A stretch of 64,000 nucleotides of DNA. Origin: Trichuris trichiura (Eukaryota; Nematoda; Enoplea; Trichinellida; Trichuridae). A program made the translations under genes and the position numbers. This document shows positions 12,603 to 24,600 of this stretch, piece by piece. Under the pieces are notes generated by a model, which did not search any database, had not been told where the DNA came from, and saw only the letters and a program-made list of their open reading frames with translations. Position 1 is the stretch's first letter, and each line of letters begins with the position of its first letter. Location: the NCBI GenBank assembly GCA_037903355.1, contig JBAJFE010000014.1, positions 7,564,001-7,628,000 of the forward strand. Reading direction: 5' to 3'.

Positions 12603-15600
12603 ATGACCGAGCTGTCAAACAGCATCAACATTTCTGCCCCTGGCAAAATCATTCTCTTTGGCGAACATGCTGTCGTTTACGGACGGGTAAGCGATCATAA
12701 TTCAATTTTTCATACTCACTTAAGCAGGCTCGCTTAATTGTAATATTTCGCTTGCAAGTGGCTCGTGATTTGAAATAGTGGGTGACGCTCTTTCATACGG
12801 AAGTGGACCATTTGTATCAATCGTTAAATTCCTGAAGTCGAAAAAATAATTGGCGGGCACAACTCTCCCATCCTTCGAATTGTTCTTCGTTTTTGCCTTA
12901 TCATTTCCCTTTCTCAATGGGGGGATTTGAAACTTTAGAAGATCAGTGATTTGGTACTTTGAGTTTACATACGCTGTCTTCTAACGTTCCAGGAGATTAC
13001 CGTTGTGCGAAGACTTTTTCATGCGTATCATTATGTAGGGAATTGACTCCGTTATTTTTATTAGGCGATGAGTTCTTTTTAAAATGGACCGAAGAAAAGC
13101 TCAGGTTTCCAATTGCTTGATGTTTATAGTAGATCTTCAGATTCACGGGTTTGGCCTGTTGGATGTATCTGTAAGTAAACTTCAAAATGCCCTACCAACG
13201 GATGGATGAGCAAATTGTAAGAGAAAATACAGAACAATTTGTATACCGTACGTTTCGGAACTGCTCGTGTTCCGTCGTCAGCAGTGTTGGGGAGCTGTCT
13301 TTCGAAATGCTTGATGTTTATTGGCAATTGTGAAAGAGAACCCATTTCCTCTGTATCCAATACGTTCGCTTTCATATTTGTTTGAAGATGCGGAGTTACT
13401 GGAGCCGGTGAACAGAGAGAATGAAGTACTTTTAATATTCATTTCTGTGCGTTGCTAACCGTTTCCCAGAGTAAAACAGAAGCAGGAAAGCGGTTCTTTG
13501 AACGAGAATTAGTGGTAGTTTTGTCATCTGTAATTCATTTTTCTGCTACAACCTGGACATCTTCTTCTAAGCTTTCTAACTTCAAGTAAGGACATTTGCT
13601 ATGGCGGAATGGCATTTTTATGCGCAATTTTGTCTGCTTAGAGGCTGTGCTGGTGCTAACTAGTATGGAAACCTACAGTTATAAAAGTGGGCATGGAAAA
13701 ATAATATTTGCTTATCAGGACTGGTGCAGTAGAACCTTAATTTTTCAGACTAAACGGGCTTGTGGCAGTCCGGATAATCAAACGACTTTTTTTGCTTTTC
13801 TTTACTTTTGCTTCCTTTATTGCAGGCTTTATTTGTCGAGTACGTTTTTAATGTACAACTTTAGGGGTAGAGCTTACGTGCAAAACTCCTTATACACTTT
13901 TGATATTTTCTTTATGAGAAAACTCTTATGCGCTTTCTTTTAAAGCAGTCGACCATGTATTTGGTTGCTTAGTCACGGACACTTTTCATTCACAGCAGGC
14001 TTTTTGGATTGCCTGCTTTTACCTCTTCAGTCCATCAACAGCATTTTTCATGCATTGGTAACTTTCATCATGTGAATGACACGCAAGTTTTTACCTTCTT
14101 GATGATTTTTCCCTTCTGGTTTCTTTTCGCTTTTAAAAACAACTGCACAATTTTACCGTCGTGCAGCAATAAAAATCCCCATTCTTCATTGCCACAAGCG
14201 AATCACGTTTCTATATTAGGATTTTCGCATTCGTTTAATATTAAAATTCAGAATCTCAGCTGTTTCTCTACGAGCATACGAGCACTAGTTTCGCCGAAAT
14301 ATTCAGTCATCATTCTATGAACACCTTTGTGAAGTCGTCAGTGTTGGCTGTTTTGTCACTGTCATATAACAACAGTAATTTTCGATCTCTGTTTTGTAAA
14401 CGCTTATTTCAGTTTTCACTTCGATGTTTTCTGGCAGTAAGGATTGACGGAGGAACTGCTTTTGCTAGAAACGTTTCAGCAGTTTTGTCAGTCGGCTTTA
14501 TTAGGCAAGTAGCATTAGGCTGAAGATAATAACTGCGGAGTCACGTGGTTATCAATTCTGTTGAGACACTATGCGCATGGGTAGAGATGCCTCATCTGTT
14601 ATGAACACAGCAGCTTGCCATATAGTGTTTCAAGGTTTTCACTCCGGTTGAAAATTTTTGCTTTCCTGCTTTTGCTCAGGTTCTGCTGTACTTTGCAGCG
14701 TACACCACTGGAATGAATACTGGTTTCGTAGTGTAGGTCAGAAGCAATGTCCTGGCGCGGGGATTTATGGCCATATTGGTTTTTGCAGCGTCCGGAAGTT
14801 GACCACTCACAGCAGCGTTCTCCCGTTGTGTCTTGGCATTGTGATGATTGATAATCGAGTTGCTGATGACTAGTTATGGCACAGCCTAAGAGGTTATTGT
14901 TCTGTGGTAACTTTATTGTACCGTCTACAGTCTAGACCAGCCATTCTCAACCTTTTCTGCGCTAGGCCCCCCTCGGAAGATGTCCTTAGGTGCCAGGCCC
15001 CCTTTTCCTATTGGTGGATTAATTTTTGCGTTTTTTGTATTGGAGGCAATCAGCTTTCAATGACAACCTCCTAGGATCAAGTTAATGCACTCATACAATG
15101 CGAATATATAGTCGTCAAATCATTTGAAAAGAGCACTTGGGGTTCTTCAAAACTAACAATGAAACCACTTCGTCGAATCGAGTGAGAATTTGTGCCAATC
15201 CTCTATAGAGGGATGTTGCTAACGGTTAACCAATCCTCTATAAAGGATTGGCATAAATTCTCACCCTTCCGATCTACCTAACTACGCTTGTTCCAATAAG
15301 GTTTCTCAGCCTCCCCCCCGTTGACAGCCTTCTGGCTCCCCCCCCCTCTGAAAAATTTTTGATTCTGGCCCCCCTGACACTCTCTCGCCCCCTGGGGGCC
15401 CCAGGCCCTACGTTGAGAATGGCTGGTCTAGACCATAGATTCTCAAACTTTTCGCTCCATCGCCCCCCTGTGAACGTTCTCGAGCAATAGTGCCCCCAAT
15501 TCGGATTGGCCAATTTTGGGCCCGCTGATTAGCTGGAAGGTAAGACGTGGTGTAGCCGGGGAGGTCATTAGGTTCTCAAACTTTTCCTTCCGTCGCCCCC

Positions 15601-18600
15601 GGTGGAAGAATTTTTCCAATACCACTACAGTCGGCCCTCGTTATCCGCGGATTCTATACAACGCGGTCTGTCTAGCGTGAAATAGTGACGTCATCTTTTC
15701 ACAGAGGCATGCGCACCGCTGGCCGGCATTATAATTGCACTAGTGTCGTTGCATGCCTGTGCAACAGTGTGATCATCTGCACGTTCGCGAAAGACTTTCT
15801 CTGCCCACAGTGCTCTCTAACCTTGCGTAATGCTAATGAGGCCTTGTCATTTTTCTGACTGCTCATTATTGTTTCGTGCGCGTTGTCGAGGCCGCGCGCT
15901 GTGCGCAAATATCAGTTTCCCTGCAGCGTGGTAGGTCTGAACTTTCGCGTCGTGTAACTGGTGTCGCATAGAAGGATAGCTGACAGAAGGCAACTAAGTG
16001 AACAGAGCGGTTCCTCTAGGGCTAAGAGACAACGTAGCGTCCTTACCCTTCATTAGAAAGTAAAAGTCCTAGATCTTTTGAAAAGCGGATTGTCATGTGC
16101 CGAAGTGGGCCGCAAGATTGGGAAGAATGAATCCAGCAGTCGTACGGAAGCATGCATCCCGACCCTTCACTGGCAAAAAGAGCTGCTGTAGTTCACGACA
16201 AAGTCCTCTTGAAGGCTGAGAAAGCGCTAAGCGTTTGGATAGATGTCGCAGAAGCATGTCCCTGTCGATGGGAAAGTTATTCGGGAGAAAGCGCTCAACT
16301 TATAAGCGCACTTCTCTGGCTCGGTTGCAGAGAACGAGAGAAAAGGGTTTACTGCTAGCAAAGCATGGCTAGCCAAATACGTGAAGCGCTTCAACCTCAA
16401 GAACTTAAAGATCACTGGAGAAGCGGCATCGGCTGATTGCGTAGCTGCCTCGACATTCCCGGAGGAATTCAAAGAGATAGTGGACCAAAAGGGATATCTC
16501 CCAGAACAAATCTTCAATTGTGACGAGACGGCATTATTCTGGATGCAAATGCCAAAGCGCACGTACATCCACAAGAGCGCAAAGCAAGCCCCGGGATTCA
16601 AGCCACTAAAAGATCGACTCACTCTTGTGCTCTATGGCAACGCTGCAGGACACATGATAAAGCCCGGCGTTGTCTACCAGACTCGTAATCCTCGGTCGCT
16701 CAGAAACAAGAACAAGGATTGCCTGCCGGTCTTCTGGCAGCACAACAAGAAGGCGTGGATGGCGGTTATCCTTTTTACGGAGTGGTTTAACCAATGCTTC
16801 ATTCCTGAAGCGAAAAAGTACATGGAAAGCAAGGGGATGGCTTTCAAGGTCCTCCTCGTAATTGATAACGCCCCCGGTCAACCGCAATCTCTTCGCTTCG
16901 CTAATGAGAACGTCGAGGTGAAATTTTTGTCCGCTAACTCGACATCACTACTACAGCTACTGGATCAGGGCGCCATAAAATGCATTAAGGCTACTTATAC
17001 TCGTCTCGTATTTGGAAAGCTTCGTGATACCCTCTACGCCAGTGATTCCCAAAGGGGGTCCCAGGGGCCCCTTGGGGGCCTTGGAAAACTTGAAGGGGGC
17101 CCTGGGAAGGATTGGGGATTTAGGGGGTCCCTGGTAGTCGGTGCCGCAGGACGAGAGCGATCCTGCCGTTCAGGATAGTGAGGCGAGGCGACCTGAGATT
17201 ACTCCTGACGACTATCGAGGCGGACGTGGATAAATTAGTAGCACTGCACCATACCCAGTCGTCGCACTGAGGTAAGATCAAGCGACTGTCGTCTTGCTCT
17301 GAGAAAATATTGAATGTAGATTCAGTGTTGCACGGCCCTGAGAACAGCATCGCAGCCTGACTTACATATTGCGCTACCATTGCTAACAGCCCAAAAAATT
17401 GAGGAAGAGGAAACCCAGTGCGGCGCTTGTACTCTGAAGGCTCCCTGATCTGCAATTAGCCGGCTTAAGTCCAGTAATACGGAACGCCTTCAGTGCCAAC
17501 TAAAGAATTAAAGACGTTCACGGCTTCGAGTATCGTTAAGGTGCTTTCGTCGTATATGGCAGCCGGCTTCCTTACTAGCCATTTCGCTCTAGTGTAGAAA
17601 AGAAATTCAGTGTTCAGGTTAACAAGGTTTTTAATGACGGCCCGGCTTAACTGGTATTCCCTTGGAATACACGGTAGGCAGCGAAGTCAATTCTACATTC
17701 TGCAGCCTGTTTCAGGTGTTGAACTACTTGTACGAATTCACAACAACGTAACCATAGTAGGCGCACTTGAGGATGACATAAGCAGGAGAATTACGTTGGG
17801 GAGAATGACGGGGGGCCTGGACAAGTTGAAGGTCGCGAAAGGGGGCCCTGGCTCCAAAAAGGTTGGGAAACACTGCTCTACGCTAATGCAGATTGCGATC
17901 TTACCGGCCTGTGGAAGCGTTTCTCAATTGCAGACGCTATCGCCCTCATTGCGGGGGCAGTGCACGAGATAAAGCCTAGAACAGTCAGTAGTTGCTGGAA
18001 GCTTTTGTGGAGAGACGCAGTCAGTGAATGCGAGGACTTAGGTGCCATCGATGAGGAGATCATGGGCACAGTGAATATTGCCAAGGAGTTGGGAGGTGAG
18101 GGTTTCTCCGACATGATAGAAGACGATATCAGAGAGCACATAGAAGATTGTGGAGAACCGTTCACCAACAAGGAACTCGAAGAACTGATGCAATCACCTA
18201 CGGCCAGTGACGACGACGTTATGGAAGATACAGAAGCTCAAATACCCTCGGATTGGACGCTGCAAAAGCTGGCCACTATTTTCCGGCAGGTGCAGGTCCT
18301 AAAGGATATGATTGTTGAATATGATCCATCCATGGAACGTGGCATCATCGTTACACGAGGAATAACGGCTTCGTTGAAACCGCTACAGGATTTATTCGAT
18401 GAAGCGAAGAAAAAGGAGAGACAGCTCCCTATAACAATGTTTTTAAATAAAGCTCCGGCACCTGCGGAGCCTATCATTTTATGGCGAGAAGTTTCGCTAC
18501 CAACAAGTTCAAGCAACCCTAGGGCTGGCCGGTCTCCAGGGGATCTGCACCCACCTACAGAAAGTGGGTGAATTGTCTGATTCCTGATGCGCCAAACATT

Positions 18601-21600
18601 TCTGCCCGTAGACGTTTTGTTCTATGTGGATGTGTTCTGTGTGATGTTCACTATTTCTGCTTAAGTGGGCCTTTGCATTTTATATTTCCCCTGCTCTGTA
18701 CCCATTCCGCGCACCAGTACATCGCTTATCTCATTGAAGCAAGGTGATTCCAAGGCGTTTAAAGAAAGATCATCCTACTTTCATCCTTTCTTGTATGTAA
18801 TGGCTTGGACTCTGATGGCTGGCCCCACTGGCCAAGCGCAGTCTCATTAATGTCATTATCTCGTAGCTAGATTCCGTAGTACCAAGTTTCGAAGGATCAC
18901 TAGGTATGATAACCGTTCCGGAAGGAATTCAAGGCGATAGGATGGAATACGCGGCTGGAATACAAGCTATTTGGCCTGTTTCATAGGGTGTCCTATACAA
19001 CGCGGAATTCGTTTTACGCGGTGTAACGCTCAAAATTTGGGACGAATTAACCGCTAATAACGAGGGCCGACTGTACTCAAGAAAAAATTTTGGAGAAATG
19101 ACTTTTACTCTTCGTTACGTGGTAGACGTACTATACCACTCCTGCTTTTCCACCAACCATTTTATGATAACAAAATTTCTGCTTGCCTTTCATATCTCCT
19201 CTCACATTTTTCAGAACATAAAGTCGCATAAGCAAGAAGCATTCATTAGCCTTTCCCGAAAAAACAATCAAAGTGCGTCTACAGTGAAATCTCCCTAATC
19301 CGAACACGTCGGGGCGGGGGGTAGTTCGGATTATAGGAGAATTCAGATTATGGAGGAGGCTTACTGTAGCCACAGGATAGCGGGTGATGCAATTTTAGAT
19401 GCATTTTCCTGGTGTCTACAGCGCGGTGTCAGCCTCTGCAAGCAGTGAATGGCTTAAAGAGGGCAGCGAAGTCGGTCTGATCAAGGAAAACGACTGACCA
19501 GAAGAAACTGGTTTCTTATATGGTGTGGACGCTGTACCGCGAAGCGGCATGGGAAATAGTTCCAGTGAACTTGGTTTCCCATATGTGTAGTTGCTAGCCA
19601 GTTCTGTTGGCTCGAAAAAAATTTAGTTAGCGGCTGATTATTGTGCGATTTCTGGGCTAACTTAACCTTTGTTTCCTGGGTTGCGCGCCAGAGCCCATCC
19701 TTCCTTCTACCCGTGCAATATAAGTCCGCAAAGTCTAAATTTATTTTATGTACTCAGTTATTAGCGTCTGCTTCAACAGGCTTTGACGTTTGCCAACGGC
19801 TAAGTCACGAACGCTTTTTAAGCATAAAAGGCGCCGTCCATCGCATTCTTCCTTTTCTTCGGCCGGTCACTCGCCTCTTCAATGCTTTGATTATCTCCAC
19901 CTTCTTCTTTTCTATCGTGAGCGTGATGTGCTTTCTTTTGTACATTTGGACAACTGCACAACCGTATAACACGCCAGAACACAGTGATATTGACTCCCGT
20001 ATTGCTTTTCTTATATACGGGTTGTTCTCGTATAATGCGGTGGTAGTCCTACTTTCAGATAAGTGGCAGCCCTACCTTCACATAACACGATTCTATTTTT
20101 GTGCACATCCTGCAATTAGAATGACGGTCCTCCCGCGGCGTATTCATATACATATGACGAGCTCTGTCCGATGCCAATATTGACCGCTATGTTGCATATT
20201 TCTGTTTATTTGTGGAAGCCTATGTCATGAGGTGAATTGATGCAGCCATTCTGTTGGTCCAGATTGGCTCACCAAAGCCGTGGCTAGACTGTGCCTATTT
20301 TAGCATATACCGGAAGGACCATCGGCTGGTTGTTCGTAGCCTTATAGCCGTTTCCGCCAAATGACTGTGCATTTCGCACAAGTAGCCTAATTATCTTTAT
20401 TGTGTACTGTCGTTCTGTTGTTCTCTTCCACGAATTAGGATTAGAGAGGGATTCGGATTAGGGAGGTTTCACTTATTTGCTTTTACCCACACCAAACAGA
20501 ATTGCAGTGACAACGAACCAGATTGAAGTGAAAACGCTTAAGCGAGAAGACACAAAAGAAACTATAACGCAAGTTTGCGACTGCACGTGAACGGAAACTA
20601 CTCAATGTGATAGGTGTGCTTGACGCAGTACGAGCAGGTTGTCTATGTCTGACTGAATCTTTGTCACCATCAGTCTATGGTCGCGTCGATTCACTATATC
20701 CAGCCGACTTCTCTTGCTATTTAACAGCTCCGTAACCGCGCTGAATCCGCATTCCGCTAGATAAGATGATGGAAACGCAATAAGGAAGTTTTCTACAGCA
20801 GCACATAACTTGCCGCCTCCACTTCTGGTGGGGTTGATCTGAGAAAAACGCCATTGTTCCATTGCGCCCTCCATCCTCATTTGACGTTCTTTGAAGTTGC
20901 CGCCACCACTTCTGGTGAGGGCCAGTTAAGAAGGACCCTTCTTACGAAGGTCTTTTTGAGAGCCCTCCTGAGCTAGGGACAATTCTGTCAGTTTTTCTTA
21001 TGTGATTTCCAACGCCCCCGCATGAGGTTCCCATCGCCCCTCTGTGCTCTCTCATCCCCCCCCACCCCCAGGGGGTGATATCGCCCACTTTGAGAACCTA
21101 TAGTCTAGACCAGCCATTCTCAACGGGGGGCCTGGGGCCCCCAAGGGGGGCCGAGAGGGTGTCAGGGGGGGCCGAAATCGAAAATTTTTCAGAGGGGGGG
21201 CCAGGAGGCCGTCAAGGGGGGCTGAAAAGCCTTATTGGAACAAGCGTAGTTAGGTAGATCGGAAGGGTGAAAATTTATGCCAGTCCTCTATAGAGGATTG
21301 GTTAACCCTTAGCAGCATCCCTTTATAGAGGATTGGCATAAATTCTCACTCGACTCGACGAAATTGTTTCGTTGTTAGTTTCGAAGAACCCCAAGGGCTC
21401 TTTTCAAATGATTTGACGACTATATATTCGCATTGTATCATTGCATTAACTTGATCCTAGGAGGTTGCCGTTGAAAGCTGATTGGCTCCTATACAAAAAA
21501 CGCAAAAATTAATCGACCAATAGGAAAAGGGGGGGCCTGGCACCAGAAGACACCTTCCAAGGGGGGCCTAGCGCAGAAAAGGTTGAGAATGGCTGGTCTA

Positions 21601-24600
21601 GACGGAGCACCCGGACGCCTAATGTAGCAGACATACACCTAGCTGACCGTAGATGTCTGTTTGCATCTAATTTTCAGTTTACGTGGAAAACGAATGGTTA
21701 TCATCCCAGATGCGTTAAGTGTTGGCTTAGGCTTAGACGGTCTGCAGAAACTGTTGGCGACGTTTTAGTTATTGTAGAAAAGCAACGTGGAACAGTCGCT
21801 TGAGCAGGTCGACTGTACCCAGTGTCAGTGGTGCTAATTTTTAGTTTGCGGAGTAAAAGCACGATCAAAGTATCAGACGTTTTAAGTTTCCGTTAAGGTG
21901 TAGATGACCTGCAAAATCTGTGGAAAAACTCACAGCGTGTAAGAAGCAACAACAAAAAGCACTTTAATGTGCAGGCGTTTGGTGAGACGAGCAATAGATG
22001 TGGAAAAATCAGACGAAGGCACTACAGTGACTGGGCGGTCCTCAGTTGCCCTTTCTGTCCCCTGAATTCGTTGAACATGTAGCGATCGCAGGTGCGTGGA
22101 GTCGTAGACGTGTCGCTAAAACCTATAGTGAGCCTTTTCTAGTTTGCTGAATCGCGTGCCATCCGTAATGGGATTGTAATTAATATTGTTAGGCTGCCTA
22201 ACCTCAACCACGCAACGTTACGCAATCCTTTCGCGTGCGTCTAAATTCCGGGCACGAACGTTGAAAAACTTGAGTTAGTGTGAAATTGTCTCCGAGATCA
22301 GTTATTTACCGGTATGTTCTGGCATAGTTTATCTCGTATAAGGCGGTTGAAATCGAAGTCTTATACGCAGATAACTCCAGTGCACGCATGTATAAGTGGT
22401 TGACACAACTTTCGATATACAGCTATTGGTGTTCCGTTTAATGTCATTCGGCGTGCTAATTATGCCCAACGGCAGTGTCATCGTTAATCCCTGTTCCGAT
22501 AAATAATCAATTTAGGATTTGTACCACGGATGAATTTCGCCATTGAGTCTTTGGCATTTTTCGCGAATGCAAAGATCTGATTGACATCTTTGTCCTTATG
22601 ATTGCCAGTTTAATACGACTGCAAGCAGTATGCTTTTAGGTGGAGTTCTATTTCATCACGTAGGCGCGGGTTCATATTCACATGAGTAGAACCGTTTAAT
22701 AAATTAGTGTTCCTGAAATTAATAACAGCTGCTCGAGTAGACTGGCATGTGCCACAAAAAGGACGCCCTATGCGAACTTTTTGTGTTGAATGTAGCTTTC
22801 AAAATTTAACTTTTTCAGACATCAGTACAGCTGATGCCTTGTTTACGTTGTTTTGAGGCGATTTAGCACTGAAAAGAATATGTCGTAAGTGTCTTTCTGC
22901 ATAGGTTCTCTTTTAAGACTGCCGTGGCTGGTTGTATCGACTTGCGAACTTACATCAACTTGTTTACATCGGCAGATGGTCGTGTATACCTATCCCTTCC
23001 CGATCTTGGAGTTGAAAGAACGTGGTTGATGAAAGATTTGCTCAAAGCTGCGGACAACGTTTACGGTATGTGTCCTTTCGACTCTTGAATGAAGCACTTT
23101 TCCGGCGGCCTAACACTATTTTCCAACTGTCAGCTGAAACTGCTACTAAGTTTTTCAATTCCATTGTGTTTAGAGATTAAAAACGACGACAAAGTACCTC
23201 CTTGTCTGGAAGCAATAGTTCCGGTGGCTCGCCAAATCTGTGGGCCAATCGACGATCAGCAAAGTGGAGTCCAACATCTAGCTTGCTTGGCATTTCTTTA
23301 CGTACTTATTGGTGTCACTCGTAAACGAAGGTTGGCTTTCTTAGAATGCGCATGCTTTTACGTCTTAAAATGTTTATTACTTTCTTAGGGACTTGCTAGC
23401 GGTCAAAGTAACCGTTAATTTCAAGCTTCCATCCTGCGTTGGGCTTGGATCCTCAGGTGCTTATTGTGTGTGCATTGCCGCAGCACTACTTCAAGTAGCG
23501 GGACTAATACCAACGCCGAATGTGCCGACCGACGGGTCCGCCTACACCTGGTCGCCAATACACTTAGATGTTATTAGAAAGTGGGCATCTGCTGCCGAAT
23601 CTTTAATCCATGGAAGAGCTTCCGGACTTGATGCCACTATTTGTACGTACGGTAAGCGAAGAGCATTTAAAATTTTCATTTAAAGATTGAACCAAGTGCA
23701 CTCGTCAAAACTAATCAGAGAATAATTCCCCTAGTGCAGGCATGCCAAACACGCGGGACGTGGGCTGTATGCAGCCCTTTGCAAGCACACCTGCGATCCG
23801 CGCAAAGGATATTGTAAAAGGATGATTCAGGAGTTGTGGTATGTCTTATTACAGAGCGTATGTCCCGTTGATATGTAAACTAAACTTTAATTTCCAGAGC
23901 TTTCAGGTCTATCTTGACCCGTCTTTAGCGGTGAATGTAGTTTGCCGAGCGAGGTCAACCTTCAACATTTTCTAACGGTTCAAACGAGGGTTTTGAAGTT
24001 TTCTATTGGAGATTTCTTCTGTGTCTGTCAGTTTGGCAGCTGAAGGTTGACCTCGCTTGGCAAACTACATTCATTTATGACCGCTGAAGACGGGTCAAGA
24101 TAGACCTGAAAGTTCTGGAAATTAAAGTTTAGTTTACATATCAACGGGACATACGCTCCGTAATAAAGACACATCACTATGAAAACTTATAGTCCCGTAC
24201 CAAAACATCGCCTCTTCAAGATTCAGGAGTTAAAAAGAAATGCCCATTTTGAACTATTGTAACTTTTTTTACAAGGTGTTTGTTGCTGCTGCATGCAGCT
24301 TTGTTGCCCTTCAAAGTTTCGTTGTTTTGGTGAACTAGTTCATTGCATTGCATTCGTGTATATAGCTAAGCCAGTTGTATGCACATTTTGTTTCTAAATT
24401 TATGGAATAAAAATATTTTGCAATGATTTTTTAAGTGACTCTAGTTAGTTGTCTGTGTGGCTTTCGTGACAGCACACAAGTGTGACCTATGCAACCCTTG
24501 GGGGCCCTCAATTTGGCATGGCTGCCTCATTCTTTTTTTACAAGAGTAACAGTGTTCGTGCAAAGATAGGCGTTGCGAACTTAATTGCAAGAGTTCAGGA

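Larger units (their letters stand above)
15628..19073 (+). mobile_element. Tigger (pogo superfamily) transposon, with nested hAT
   Basis: Termini CAGTCGGCCCTCGTTATCCG and TAACGAGGGCCGACTG, flanked by the TA duplication typical of pogo/Tc1 elements (15626-15627 and 19074-19075). Without the nested hAT at 17040-17875 and its 8-bp duplication, the element is about 2.6 kb, the normal size for Tigger. It encodes a broken transposase and is inserted in the hAT element 15434-21102. Confidence 0.93.
15434..21102 (-). mobile_element. nonautonomous hAT element disrupted by nested insertions
   Basis: The left end CATAGATTCTCAAAC and the right end (reverse complement TATAGGTTCTCAAAG) match at 12 of 15 bases. 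Each directly abuts GTCTAGAC (15426-15433 and 21103-21110), giving an 8-bp target duplication. The native sequence is split by a Tigger element (15628-19073) and by a second TA-flanked element (19282-20473), leaving about 1 kb of its own DNA. A minus-strand relic of a hAT transposase C-terminus lies at 20602-20880. A second TTCTCAAACTTTTCC block near 15572 suggests a duplicated subterminal segment. Confidence 0.75.
23737..24524. mobile_element. probable hAT-like MITE in MVK intron 4
   Basis: Left end CAGGCATGCCAAAC and right end TTTGGCATGGCTG are inverted copies, as in hAT elements of the CAGG-NNTGCC type. The left flank CCCTAGTG has the central TA seen at other hAT sites in this window, but the right flank (CCTCATTC) does not match it well. 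The interior was later hit by the hammerhead-type insertion at 23836-24219. Confidence 0.55.

Noticed and set aside
19641..20183. 180-codon open frame
   Set aside because: No recognisable domain, lies in a nonautonomous element, and composition does not look coding; it could be chance.
23317..23322. MVK exon 3 donor at ACTC/GTAAAC
   Set aside because: Splicing there puts exon 4 in the wrong frame. The donor at 23331 keeps the frame and gives the expected spacing to the GHMP loop.
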